NCBI GenBank assembly: GCA_947259625.1
Contig: CAMYMY010000406.1
Span: forward strand, 1 to 6,611
Direction of reading: 5' to 3'
Source of the DNA: an uncultured Kiloniellales bacterium
GTDB lineage: Bacteria; Pseudomonadota; Alphaproteobacteria; Kiloniellales; JAKSDN01
Length of the DNA stretch: 6,611 bases
The number at the start of each line of letters is the position of its first letter. The first letter of the stretch is position 1. The notes under the pieces were generated by a model. That model had not been told where the DNA came from and searched no databases. It was given only the letters and a program-made list of their open reading frames with translations. Shown here piece after piece: positions 1-6,155 of this stretch. The position numbers were made by a program, and so were the translations under genes.

Positions 1-784
1 CCTGTCTGACCATCCCCGCACCGATCGACTTGCGGTTCTGGACATAGGCGCCGAGCAGACAGCGGTCACAGAGGCTGTTGATCAGCCGTGGCACGCCACG
101 CGCGCGCCTGTAGATCGCGCCGACCGCCGCCGGGCTGAACAGGGTCGGCGCCAAGCCGCCGACCTCCAGACGGTGGGCTATGTAGGCCCGGGTGTCGCCG
201 CGGCTGAGCGGCCGCAGGTGGTAGCGCGCGGTGATGCGCTGGACCAGCTGGCGCATCTCGTCGCGTTCGAGCAGGCTGCAAAGCTCCGGCTGCCCGATCA
301 GGATGATCCGAAGCAGCTTGCGCGTCGCGGTCTCGAGATTGGTGAGCAGCCGAACCTGCTCGAGCACCCCGGCACTGAGGTTCTGCGCCTCGTCGATGAT
401 CACCACGGCGTGGCGCCCCTTGGCGTGAACATCGAGCAGATGCCGGTTGAGCAGGTCCACGAGGACCTTCAGGCTCCGGGTCTTCGCCGGATAGGCCACG
501 CCCAGCTCGTCGCAGATGCTGGCCAGAAGCTCGATCTCGCTCAGGCGCGGGTTGAGGATCAGCGCCGCGTCCACCGCCTCGGGCAGCTGCTCGAGCAGGC
601 AGCGGCAGACCGAGGTCTTGCCGGTCCCCACCTCGCCGGTCAGCAGGACGAAGCCGCCGCCTTCCGTGACCCCGTAGAGGAGATGGGCCAGGGCTTCCTG
701 GTGGCCCTTGCTCATATAGAGATAGCGCGGGTCCGGCGTGATCGAGAAGGGGTTCTCGGCTATGCCAAAGAAGTCGTGGTACAT
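1..784 (-). CDS. gspA: GspA/ExeA-type AAA ATPase of the type II secretion system (C-terminus beyond the left edge)
   Basis: This is an AAA ATPase of the ExeA/GspA family, which in characterised T2SSs is an inner-membrane ATPase that works with GspB to help the secretin assemble through the peptidoglycan. 261 codons are visible and the frame is still open at the edge. The start is the family's usual opening (MYHDFFGIAENPFSITPDPR). Seen motifs: Walker A GEVGTGKTS at residues 50-58; Walker B VVIIDEAQ at 127-134 with D131 and E132; a sensor-1-like strand IILIGQPEL at 160-168; and the GVPRLIN sensor-2 motif at 230-236. All key residues are intact. The AAA domain fills the visible part; a transmembrane segment and peptidoglycan-binding domain, if present, would lie off the window. 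The start follows a weak GAG-type ribosome site. It lies 260 nt downstream of gspD, so it may have its own promoter. Related ATPases of exosortase loci share this fold, but the secretin next door favours GspA. Confidence 0.88.
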   Translation of the reverse strand, partial: MYHDFFGIAENPFSITPDPRYLYMSKGHQEALAHLLYGVTEGGGFVLLTGEVGTGKTSVCRCLLEQLPEAVDAALILNPRLSEIELLASICDELGVAYPAKTRSLKVLVDLLNRHLLDVHAKGRHAVVIIDEAQNLSAGVLEQVRLLTNLETATRKLLRIILIGQPELCSLLERDEMRQLVQRITARYHLRPLSRGDTRAYIAHRLEVGGLAPTLFSPAAVGAIYRRARGVPRLINSLCDRCLLGAYVQNRKSIGAGMVRQ

Positions 785-1044
785 GACACCAATCTCTTGA
801 GCCGGCGGCGGTCAGGCCACTCCGCCGCGCATCTGCCCTGGTCTGAGGCAAGCAGGTGTAGCATCGTCTTCAATTCTTACACCACAGTGTTGCATAAAGT
901 CTGTTCAACTTCCGGCGTCCAGGGTCGCGTATCATACAACAAATGGACCGTTCCGCCATGCCGTGCCATGTCCCGGCCCGGCGACCCCGACGACCAACAG
1001 GATCGGAGCTGGCTCGCTCTGATAGTCGGCACGTAGGGTCGGGC
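785..1044 (-). promoter_or_regulatory. Leader between gspD and gspA, possible gspA promoter
   Basis: This 260-nt gap follows the gspD stop and precedes gspA, and I see no credible gene in it. Its centre is more AT-rich than the surrounding genes. On the minus strand a TATGAT box lies at 936-931, about 147 nt before the gspA start; the hexamer 17 nt upstream of it (ATGGCG) matches the TTGACA consensus at only three positions. A small inverted repeat, ACAC-4 nt-GTGT, lies near 880-891. I found no stem followed by a T-tract that would serve as an intrinsic terminator for gspD. A separate gspA promoter is an inference from the gap length and the -10-like box. Confidence 0.25.
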
Positions 1045-3195
1045 TCAGGACGACGTTTTTTTGGGCCCGAAAATCTTCCGCTCGAGCGGCTCGATGGTCT
1101 TGAGCCGCTTGCGCAGCTCGTCGGTCACCTTGCGGGCCTCGGCCAGGTTGCGCACCACGCTGGGGCTGAGCAGGACCAGGAGCTCGACCCGTTCCGTGGT
1201 GTCCGTCGTCGTCTTGAACAGGTTGCCGAGGATCGGGATGTCCATGAGGATCGGCACGCCGTTGACCGACTCGGTGCGGTTGTCGCGGATCAGGCCGCCC
1301 AAGGCCATGACCTCCTGGGAAACCTCGAGGGTCACGAGGCCGCCGGCATTGATCCGCGGCGTCACGGTCAGGACCACGCCCGTGTCGATCTGCTGGACCA
1401 CCGAGGTCGAGCTGCCGCCCTCGCCGATCGTGGTGCCGGTTTCGAACGGCACCTGGTCGCCGACCTGCAGGCGTGCGTCCTGGTTGTCGAGCACCATGAC
1501 CGAAGGTGAGGAGATCACCTTGATTTCAGTAACGTCCGCCAAGGCGTTTATGACCGCGGCCTTGTCGTTCGAATCGAACAGGAAGGAGAAGCCCGGCACC
1601 TCGACCGCCGCGGCCGTCGTGATGAACTGTGTGGCGAAGTTGCCCGACTCGAAGAACCACTGCACGCCATACTGCAGAATGTCGTTCAGCTGGACCTCCA
1701 GGATCGTGGCCTCGACCAGGACCTGCAAGGGCAGGATGTCCAGCTTCCGCAGCGTGGCCTCGATCATGCGGTACTCGGTGGCGGTGGCCAGGATCACCAA
1801 GGAGTTGGTCACATCGTCGGCGATGACGCGGATGTCTCCGGCCTCCTCAATGAACCCGCCGACCGCGCCCCCCGCACCCGCCGCGTCTGGCAGCCGCGCC
1901 AAGGTCCGCGCGGCCCGCGGCGGCTGAGCTTCGGTCCCAGACGGCTCCTGTGCGGGAATGCGGCCTGCGGGCGCGGCCGGCTGTCCGCCCGCGCGAGGCG
2001 GTGGGGCCGCCGATAGCTCCACGGGCGTCAGTCCGGGCGCCACCTCGCCCCGTCGCACGGCCCCGGCGTCCGTCCGGCTTTCCGCGAAGATCTCGCTCAA
2101 GATCCCGGCCAAATCCTCGGCCCGGCCGTTCTCCACGTAGTAGACGAAGATCCGCCGCCCGGCGCCTTCGGCGCCGCGGTCCAGGCGCTCGACCCAAAGC
2201 TGGGCCTTGTCCAGATAGGCCGGCTGGGGCGAGATCGCCAGGACGGCGTTCAGGCGCTCGATCGGCGCGAAGCGGATCAGGCCGACCAATGGGCTTTTGC
2301 CGTCCTGGAGGAAGACCGTTTCCAGATCGGCGACCAGGGTCTTGGCCTCGGCCACCTCGAGCGGAAAGAGCGCGAAGGACATGCCGCGCATCCAGTCAAC
2401 GTCGAAGACCTCGACCATCTCCATCATGTCGCGCACCTGTCCGCCTCTGCCCGAGAAGATCAGCAGGTTGCGGGCCACGTCCGCGCGCAACGACCCCGAA
2501 CCGACGAACGGCTCGAGAACCTCCAGCATCGACGTCGCCGAGGCGTAGTTCAGCGGTATGATGGTGATGCCGAACCCGCGGGCGAGCTGCCTGTCCGTGG
2601 GCGCCACGAGAGGCTCGGAGAGTTCCCGGGCGGCCACTTCCTGCGGCACGATCATGTAGGTGCCGTCGACCAGGGTCATGGCCACGCCGTTGAGCGCGAG
2701 GATGTTCTCCAGCGCCGGAATGACCGCCTCCCGGCTGAGCGGCTGGCTGGTACGCACCGTGATCGAACCCTGCACCGCGGGATCGATGATGTAGCTGAGG
2801 TCCAGCGTCTCGCCCAGGACGACGTCGAGAACATCCCGGATCTCCGCGTTGGCGAAGTTGAGGGTGACCTTGCCGTTCTCGCCGAGCACGACGTCCACGC
2901 CGCCCCGCTCCGGATCCCGGGCCAGAACCCCGGTGCCCCGATAGATCTCCGGGCCTGTCAGACCCGTCTGTCGAGGTTCGTCCTCTGGTTCGTCGGGCCG
3001 CGCGGCACGCAACCGTCTGAGATTTCCCCGGACATCGGTCTCGCGCTCCGGCCTTTCGTCGAACTCCCAAGGACCTTGCCTGGCACGCTCCGCTTGCTGG
3101 GCCTCGGAGTCCCCCTCCCGGCCCGTTTCGCACGCGGCTAAAGCCAGCCCGAGGATGCAGACCAAACCCCACCGTGCAAAGTTAACTGACCGCAC
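1045..3195 (-). CDS. gspD: Type II secretion system secretin GspD, probable lipoprotein, with an apparent internal deletion
   Basis: This is the outer-membrane pore of the T2SS, 716 residues from the chosen GTG start. A TTG lies five codons upstream, but AGGGGA at 3207-3202 sits 6 nt before the GTG and overlaps the region just after the TTG, so GTG is preferred. Order of domains: signal peptide with lipobox LAAC (C22, then E23); N0 about 108-184; N1 about 208-267; N2 about 272-341; N3 about 348-487, interrupted by a Pro/Ala-rich insertion at about 373-453; secretin domain from about 488. Seen signatures include VLVEATILEVQLND, SSPSVMVLDNQDA (563-574), GDQVPFETG and VPILMDIPILGNLF (647-660), followed by an S-domain-like charged tail. 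Odd point: LEVSQEV (623-629) runs directly into MALGGLI (630-636). Related secretins have about 35-45 residues between these motifs, including the DGQT/DGET-type strand. The frame is otherwise unbroken. The identification is secure; function with this gap is uncertain. Confidence 0.95.
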   Translation of the reverse strand: MRSVNFARWGLVCILGLALAACETGREGDSEAQQAERARQGPWEFDERPERETDVRGNLRRLRAARPDEPEDEPRQTGLTGPEIYRGTGVLARDPERGGVDVVLGENGKVTLNFANAEIRDVLDVVLGETLDLSYIIDPAVQGSITVRTSQPLSREAVIPALENILALNGVAMTLVDGTYMIVPQEVAARELSEPLVAPTDRQLARGFGITIIPLNYASATSMLEVLEPFVGSGSLRADVARNLLIFSGRGGQVRDMMEMVEVFDVDWMRGMSFALFPLEVAEAKTLVADLETVFLQDGKSPLVGLIRFAPIERLNAVLAISPQPAYLDKAQLWVERLDRGAEGAGRRIFVYYVENGRAEDLAGILSEIFAESRTDAGAVRRGEVAPGLTPVELSAAPPPRAGGQPAAPAGRIPAQEPSGTEAQPPRAARTLARLPDAAGAGGAVGGFIEEAGDIRVIADDVTNSLVILATATEYRMIEATLRKLDILPLQVLVEATILEVQLNDILQYGVQWFFESGNFATQFITTAAAVEVPGFSFLFDSNDKAAVINALADVTEIKVISSPSVMVLDNQDARLQVGDQVPFETGTTIGEGGSSTSVVQQIDTGVVLTVTPRINAGGLVTLEVSQEVMALGGLIRDNRTESVNGVPILMDIPILGNLFKTTTDTTERVELLVLLSPSVVRNLAEARKVTDELRKRLKTIEPLERKIFGPKKTSS

Positions 3196-3201
3196 GCCAC
3201 G

Positions 3202-3207
3202 TCCCCT
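3202..3207 (-). promoter_or_regulatory. Ribosome binding site that selects the gspD GTG start
   Basis: AGGGGA on the minus strand, complementary to the 16S anti-Shine-Dalgarno sequence, ends 6 nt before GTG at 3195-3193. The longer reading from TTG at 3210-3208 would place this site inside the coding sequence, with no comparable purine run upstream of the TTG. The GTG start also gives a compact signal peptide: two arginines (R2, R9), a hydrophobic core, then the lipobox cysteine at position 22. Confidence 0.65.
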
Positions 3208-3419
3208 CAATCGGCCCCATTCGCATCCCCTAGGGCATTTGCACCACTTCGCGCGTCGAGCGAACCGAAGTCATAAATCGTCTAAAATCCTGTGTATACC
3301 AAGAGACAAACAACATAAAGCAGTTTCTTGGCCACTTTTGTTCTTGACGCATCAACTATGGTTGAAAGATTCCTCGCCAGGGAATTCATAGCCTGAAGCC
3401 ACTAATTGTTGATCGTCTA
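3208..3419 (-). promoter_or_regulatory. AT-rich leader upstream of gspD, possible promoter region
   Basis: About 210 nt between the gspC-like stop and the gspD ribosome site contain no credible gene. The stretch from roughly 3270 to 3420 is clearly richer in A and T than the coding sequence on either side. Minus-strand -10-like candidates are TATACA at 3298-3293 and a TATGAC around 3270, but neither has a good -35 hexamer at 16-18 nt, so I do not name a promoter. An 8-bp direct repeat (ATCGTCTA on the plus strand) occurs at 3277-3284 and 3412-3419 and may be chance. Separate transcription of gspD is an inference from the base composition and the gap length. Confidence 0.3.
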
Positions 3420-4226
3420 TTAGTTCAGCGGCTGATTTTGTTGCGTGTTCTGCTGCTGTTGCAGCTGTTGCTGCTGCTGGTTCTGCTGGTTCTGCTTGTT
3501 CTGCTGGTTCTGCTGCTGTTGCTGCCGGTTCTGCCGTTGCTGGTTCTGCCGTTGCTGGTTCTGCCGTTGCTGGTTCTGCTGCTGCTGGTTCCGCTGCTGC
3601 TGGTTCCGCTGCTGCCGATCCTGCTGTTTCTTCTGTTGTAGGTTCTGCTGCAGCCTTTGCCGGTCTTGCCGGACGTTGCGCTGCGCCCCTGGCGGCTGGC
3701 GCGCGTCCGGCCGGGCGGGGCGTTGTCTCACCTGTCGCGGCGCGGCCTCGAACATCATTTCGACCTTCACCTCGTCGTCGCCGCGGCGAAACACGACCCT
3801 TTTTAATTTGGAATTGATTTCGCTGAGGGTCCAGCCCCGGTACTTCTGGCCCTGGCGCAGTATCACGGAGTCTCCGCCGTCCTGTGGCTTCAGGTTGACG
3901 AGCGGTTTCTCCGCCGTACCTGATATACCCGTCAAAGTGACGGCCAAGTCCTGGCTGACCACGACCGCCGCGCCGGCCTTCGGGCGCCGGCTCGGCGAGA
4001 ACACCGGCCGGTCGAGAGTCGCCTGGAAGGTCGTCATCGGCGGCATCTTGAACTGCCCGGCGGCCGGCTGAGGGGCGGCGCCCGATTTCGCCGCCTGGGC
4101 CGTGGCCGCGGGCCGGTCAATGGTGACCGGCTTCTCCAGACCCTGATAGGTGAACCACGCCCCCGTCAGGCCCGCGGCGCTGAACGCCAACGCCAAGAGT
4201 GGTCCAGATTTCCGGGTCGCAATCAT
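3420..4226 (-). CDS. gspC: GspC-type inner-membrane HR-domain protein with a Q/N-rich repeat tail
   Basis: This 268-residue protein resembles the T2SS connector GspC (annotated GspN in some alphaproteobacterial operons), which sits in the inner membrane and touches the periplasmic N0 domain of the secretin. Seen: a short basic N-terminus; one hydrophobic segment at about 9-27; an Ala/Pro/Lys linker to about 65; the motif LDRPVFSPSRRP at 71-82; and an HR-like beta domain at about 92-160 (VTLTGISGTAEKPLVNL, then GQKYRGWTLSEI and VVFRRGDDEVKVEM). An Arg/Pro/Gln stretch follows at 161-190. The last 80 or so residues are almost wholly Gln, Asn and Arg in tandem repeats. There is no PDZ domain, which many GspC proteins have at this place. 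The ATG is fixed by an in-frame TGA two codons upstream; no strong Shine-Dalgarno is seen. Its place directly before gspD supports the C role. The HR assignment is by pattern only; the tail has no known function that I can name. Confidence 0.72.
   Translation of the reverse strand: MIATRKSGPLLALAFSAAGLTGAWFTYQGLEKPVTIDRPAATAQAAKSGAAPQPAAGQFKMPPMTTFQATLDRPVFSPSRRPKAGAAVVVSQDLAVTLTGISGTAEKPLVNLKPQDGGDSVILRQGQKYRGWTLSEINSKLKRVVFRRGDDEVKVEMMFEAAPRQVRQRPARPDARQPPGAQRNVRQDRQRLQQNLQQKKQQDRQQRNQQQRNQQQQNQQRQNQQRQNQQRQNRQQQQQNQQNKQNQQNQQQQQLQQQQNTQQNQPLN
3529..3618 (-). repeat. Six 15-bp tandem units encoding QQRQN-type repeats in the GspC-like tail
   Basis: The plus-strand unit TTCTGCCGTTGCTGG occurs three times without change (3529-3543, 3544-3558, 3559-3573). 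Three diverged units follow: TTCTGCTGCTGCTGG (3574-3588), TTCCGCTGCTGCTGG (3589-3603) and TTCCGCTGCTGCCGA (3604-3618). In the reading frame the perfect units give QQRQN. Shorter 9-bp units of the TTCTGCTGG type (3481-3507) extend the low-complexity tract, which covers about 3426-3660 overall. The unit length is a multiple of three, so gain or loss of units keeps the frame. Perfect copies next to diverged ones point to recent slippage or unequal exchange. Confidence 0.9.
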
Positions 4227-4232
4227 GTCGTG

Positions 4233-4388
4233 TCAGGCCACAGGCATCCAGGACATTCGCAGCAGCCGGCAGGGGGCGGACCCACAGCGCCCGACCGTGC
4301 TTCCGACAGGCAGGTTAGCCATAAGCGTATTGCCTTTCCAGCGTTCAATAATCAAGCGAGCAACGTGCCGCCGGCATCCCTCACCCAT
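4233..4388 (-). CDS. Doubtful 51-codon open frame between gspL and gspC
   Basis: An ATG at 4388 opens 51 codons ending in TGA at 4235-4233, in the same frame as gspC and only 6 nt before its ATG. An internal ATG (codon 23, start of MANLPVGSTVG) has AAAGG 9 nt upstream. The predicted peptide has several Cys and Arg residues, no hydrophobic helix long enough for a membrane anchor, and no recognised family. This is the place where gspM is normally found, but nothing in the peptide resembles GspM. It may be chance coding in an intergenic spacer, a remnant, or a leader peptide for gspC. Confidence 0.15.
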   Translation of the reverse strand: MGEGCRRHVARLIIERWKGNTLMANLPVGSTVGRCGSAPCRLLRMSWMPVA

Positions 4389-4424
4389 CACGTTGTGTGC
4401 GCGCGATCGGTGGCCGAAGGGCGG

Positions 4425-5387
4425 TCATTCCTGGCTCCGCGAGAGCACCGAAGCCGAAATATTGAAGCGCTCGCGGCCAACGCGCGGGTCGGTCGTCACG
4501 GGCGACCTGAAGCTGACCTTCGAGAGCATTTCGGATTCTTCGACCAAGCCGATCAGCGCCGATGCTTTGACCGAGTAACCGGAGATCGTCAAGTTGTTGC
4601 CTTTCCGCGCGAACTGCAGCAGCCAGGTGTTGTCCGGCAGCAGCAGGGTCACTTCGTTCAAGAGTTCCGTGACCGTGTAGCGGCTGCGTTTCTGCCGTAC
4701 GACGAAGCGGCTGCGTTTGACCATCTCTTCGAATTGCTTGTTGAGCTTGTCGGCCCCGGTCGCCTCGGCGCGCACCTTCTGCAAACGCGCCGGCAGAAGG
4801 TTGAACTCCCGGTCCTCGCCCGGGCCCTCGGCCAGTTCCAGGCGGTCCGGCCGCAACCCCCAGCCGGTCACGAGATCGATCGCGCGATCGGCGACCTCCC
4901 TGGTCACGACCAGGAGGTCCACCTTTATCCGCTTGTTCTGGCTGTCGCGCGCCGTGACGCGGCTGTCGAAATAGACCTCGTCGGACTTGAAGGGCGTGTG
5001 TCGGTCCATCTCGAAGGTCAGAACCTCGCGCAGGTTTTCCAGGGCCGGCGACGGCAGATCGACCGTACGCCTGAGCGAGCGGTCCCGCGGCAGACGGATC
5101 ACCACTTCGGCTTGACCGAGCTTCCCACCGCTCAGGATCTCGCGCGCGCTCTCGGCCTGGCCGGCAAGACCGTGCTGCGAGAGATCCAACGAGCCGAGCT
5201 GCTGCACGGCCTCGCCCTTGACTTGCTCGAAGGTCACGCTGTCCCCGGCAACGGAGATCCACAGCTTCCGGCCGTTCCGACCGAACAGCAGGCGCAACCG
5301 ATCCGGTAGGCATCCGGCCAGTTCGCCGAACCACCAAGCGAAAAACCGGCCGATCCGGTCCTTGATCAACGTCAATAGATCCATCAT
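4425..5387 (-). CDS. gspL: GspL-like T2SS assembly platform protein lacking a visible transmembrane helix
   Basis: GspL spans the inner membrane; its cytoplasmic actin-like domain binds the ATPase GspE and its periplasmic ferredoxin-like domain pairs with GspM. Here 320 residues are seen. An aromatic amphipathic N-terminus occupies 1-36. The cytoplasmic domain follows, with the typical run VVIRLPRDRSLRRTVDLPSP at 95-114 and LTFEMDRHTPFKSDEVYFDS at 123-142. Residues 196-200 (NLLPA) normally precede the membrane helix, but the sequence goes straight into a coiled-coil-like stretch (201-235). A periplasmic ferredoxin-like domain then runs from about 239 to 317 (LLLPDNTW, TISGYSVKASALIGLVE, VSFRSPVTTDPRVGRERF). 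I find no stretch of 18 or more hydrophobic residues anywhere. Family members are usually some 40 residues longer at this point. Two ATGs open the frame (5387 and 5384); AAGG upstream is spaced about 6 nt from the second. The family is clear; membrane insertion as encoded is doubtful. Confidence 0.85.
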   Translation of the reverse strand: MMDLLTLIKDRIGRFFAWWFGELAGCLPDRLRLLFGRNGRKLWISVAGDSVTFEQVKGEAVQQLGSLDLSQHGLAGQAESAREILSGGKLGQAEVVIRLPRDRSLRRTVDLPSPALENLREVLTFEMDRHTPFKSDEVYFDSRVTARDSQNKRIKVDLLVVTREVADRAIDLVTGWGLRPDRLELAEGPGEDREFNLLPARLQKVRAEATGADKLNKQFEEMVKRSRFVVRQKRSRYTVTELLNEVTLLLPDNTWLLQFARKGNNLTISGYSVKASALIGLVEESEMLSKVSFRSPVTTDPRVGRERFNISASVLSRSQE

Positions 5388-5443
5388 GAGCCTTGCGCTA
5401 GGCCGCCGCCGCGATCATACACCGAAGCACCTTCACAAGCTCA

Positions 5444-5449
5444 ATTATA
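5444..5449 (-). promoter_or_regulatory. TATAAT box in the gspJ-gspL gap
   Basis: A perfect -10 consensus hexamer lies on the minus strand in the 108-nt space between the gspJ stop and the gspL start, about 57 nt before gspL, in otherwise GC-rich DNA. The hexamer 17 nt upstream (GCAAGA) is a poor -35. It could start transcription of gspL onward, or be chance. The gap also holds a small GAAG-GTG-CTTC inverted repeat. I see no gene in the gap. Confidence 0.2.
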
Positions 5450-5495
5450 TCGGCGCTCGCGAACCTTCTTGCCACAAGACAGTTCGTCCCCGAGA

Positions 5496-6155
5496 TCACG
5501 GCAGGTTGGCGCTCGAGGTCGAGCGCGGCGCAACGATCAGGTCCGGCCAGTAGCGACCATCGCCAGATGGCAGAGCCACCTCGATCAAGACGAGCTTTGG
5601 CAGAAATTCGAGGTCGGACCAGCTGTCGTTCCACTGGACGTCCTTCCTCTTCTCGGTATCGCCGAAATATGAGAATCGAAGGCCTTCCACATTCTCGAGC
5701 AGGACGCGTCTCTTGCTCTCCTCGTCATCCAACGGGAACTCCAGGTCCGGGCGGTGGATCTGCCAGCGCAGGACCAGGCGATGATTTTCGTCCGACGGCT
5801 CGGTGAAAATCTCGAACAGGTAGAGTCCGCCCACGCCGGTCTGGGATGGTCCGGGCGCGGCAAATCCGAGCCGATCCCCCTCTCCGACGAAGACGGCCTG
5901 GTTCCCTGTGGGGGTGCGGAGCATAACGGCCTGGGCCAGCTGCCGACGCAGCAGCGACTGCATGACTTCGACTTCGGCGAAAGCCTCGCTGCGCTGGTTC
6001 CCAGTCTCCCAGGTGCGCGTGCCGAAACGCAGGCCGCCGAACAGCGCGACGAAGATCAACCCGAGCAAAGTCATGGCGACCAACAGCTCGACCAGGGTAA
6101 ATCCGCCACTCCTTCGCCGGCCGCTCCTTCGCCAATCGGGCCGGGCGCCGGTCAT
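5496..6155 (-). CDS. gspJ: T2SS minor pseudopilin GspJ
   Basis: This minor pseudopilin belongs to the tip complex (with GspI and GspK) of the T2SS pseudopilus and is processed by the prepilin peptidase. The protein has 219 residues, close to the usual size. It has a basic leader, then the class III signal SGG|FTLVELLVAMTLLGLIF: G18 at -1, F19 at +1 and the essential E23 at +5, followed by a hydrophobic helix to about 39. A GspJ-like globular part follows, with the typical RTWETGNQRSEAFAEVEVMQ stretch, LRRQLAQAV, and later LLENVEGLRFSYFG and the LPKLVLIEVAL strand. The ATG is chosen because it overlaps the gspI stop (ATGA), which indicates translational coupling, and because it gives a short leader; a longer reading to 6305 is open but runs over gspI. 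No lesion is seen. Confidence 0.93.
   Translation of the reverse strand: MTGARPDWRRSGRRRSGGFTLVELLVAMTLLGLIFVALFGGLRFGTRTWETGNQRSEAFAEVEVMQSLLRRQLAQAVMLRTPTGNQAVFVGEGDRLGFAAPGPSQTGVGGLYLFEIFTEPSDENHRLVLRWQIHRPDLEFPLDDEESKRRVLLENVEGLRFSYFGDTEKRKDVQWNDSWSDLEFLPKLVLIEVALPSGDGRYWPDLIVAPRSTSSANLP

Noticed and set aside
66..851. Minus-strand open frame of 261 codons overlapping the gspA-like gene
   Set aside because: It is a shadow in another phase: the translation is Arg/Gly/Pro-rich without motifs, while the phase starting at 784 gives a full AAA ATPase with Walker A, Walker B and sensor motifs.
173..1036. Plus-strand open frame of 287 codons
   Set aside because: It lies antisense to the ATPase and the leader, has no recognisable domain, and is explained by the lack of stop codons in high-GC antisense phases.
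1056..1062. Run of seven T (A7 on the coding strand) near the gspD stop, considered as a slippage or terminator signal
   Set aside because: It lies six to eight codons before the stop, so slippage would change only the extreme C-terminus, and there is no stem in the right place for a terminator.
3277..3419. 8-bp direct repeat ATCGTCTA flanking the AT-rich spacer, considered as a target-site duplication
   Set aside because: The enclosed 127 nt carry no terminal inverted repeats or transposase remnant, and an 8-bp match at this distance may be chance.
3438..4071. Plus-strand frames rich in Leu or Cys/Phe that look like membrane proteins
   Set aside because: They are the complement of the CAG/CAA/AAC repeats in the GspC-like tail; the hydrophobic look is a by-product of the repeat.
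4230..5309. Plus-strand open frame of 359 codons
   Set aside because: It is antisense to the gspL-like gene, which has clear family motifs; the plus-strand translation shows no domain and is composed of typical antisense residues.
5398..5634. 78-codon minus-strand frame across the gspJ end and the gspJ-gspL gap, considered as a gspK remnant
   Set aside because: The peptide has no prepilin signal and no resemblance to GspK that I can recognise, and most of it overlaps the real gspJ phase.
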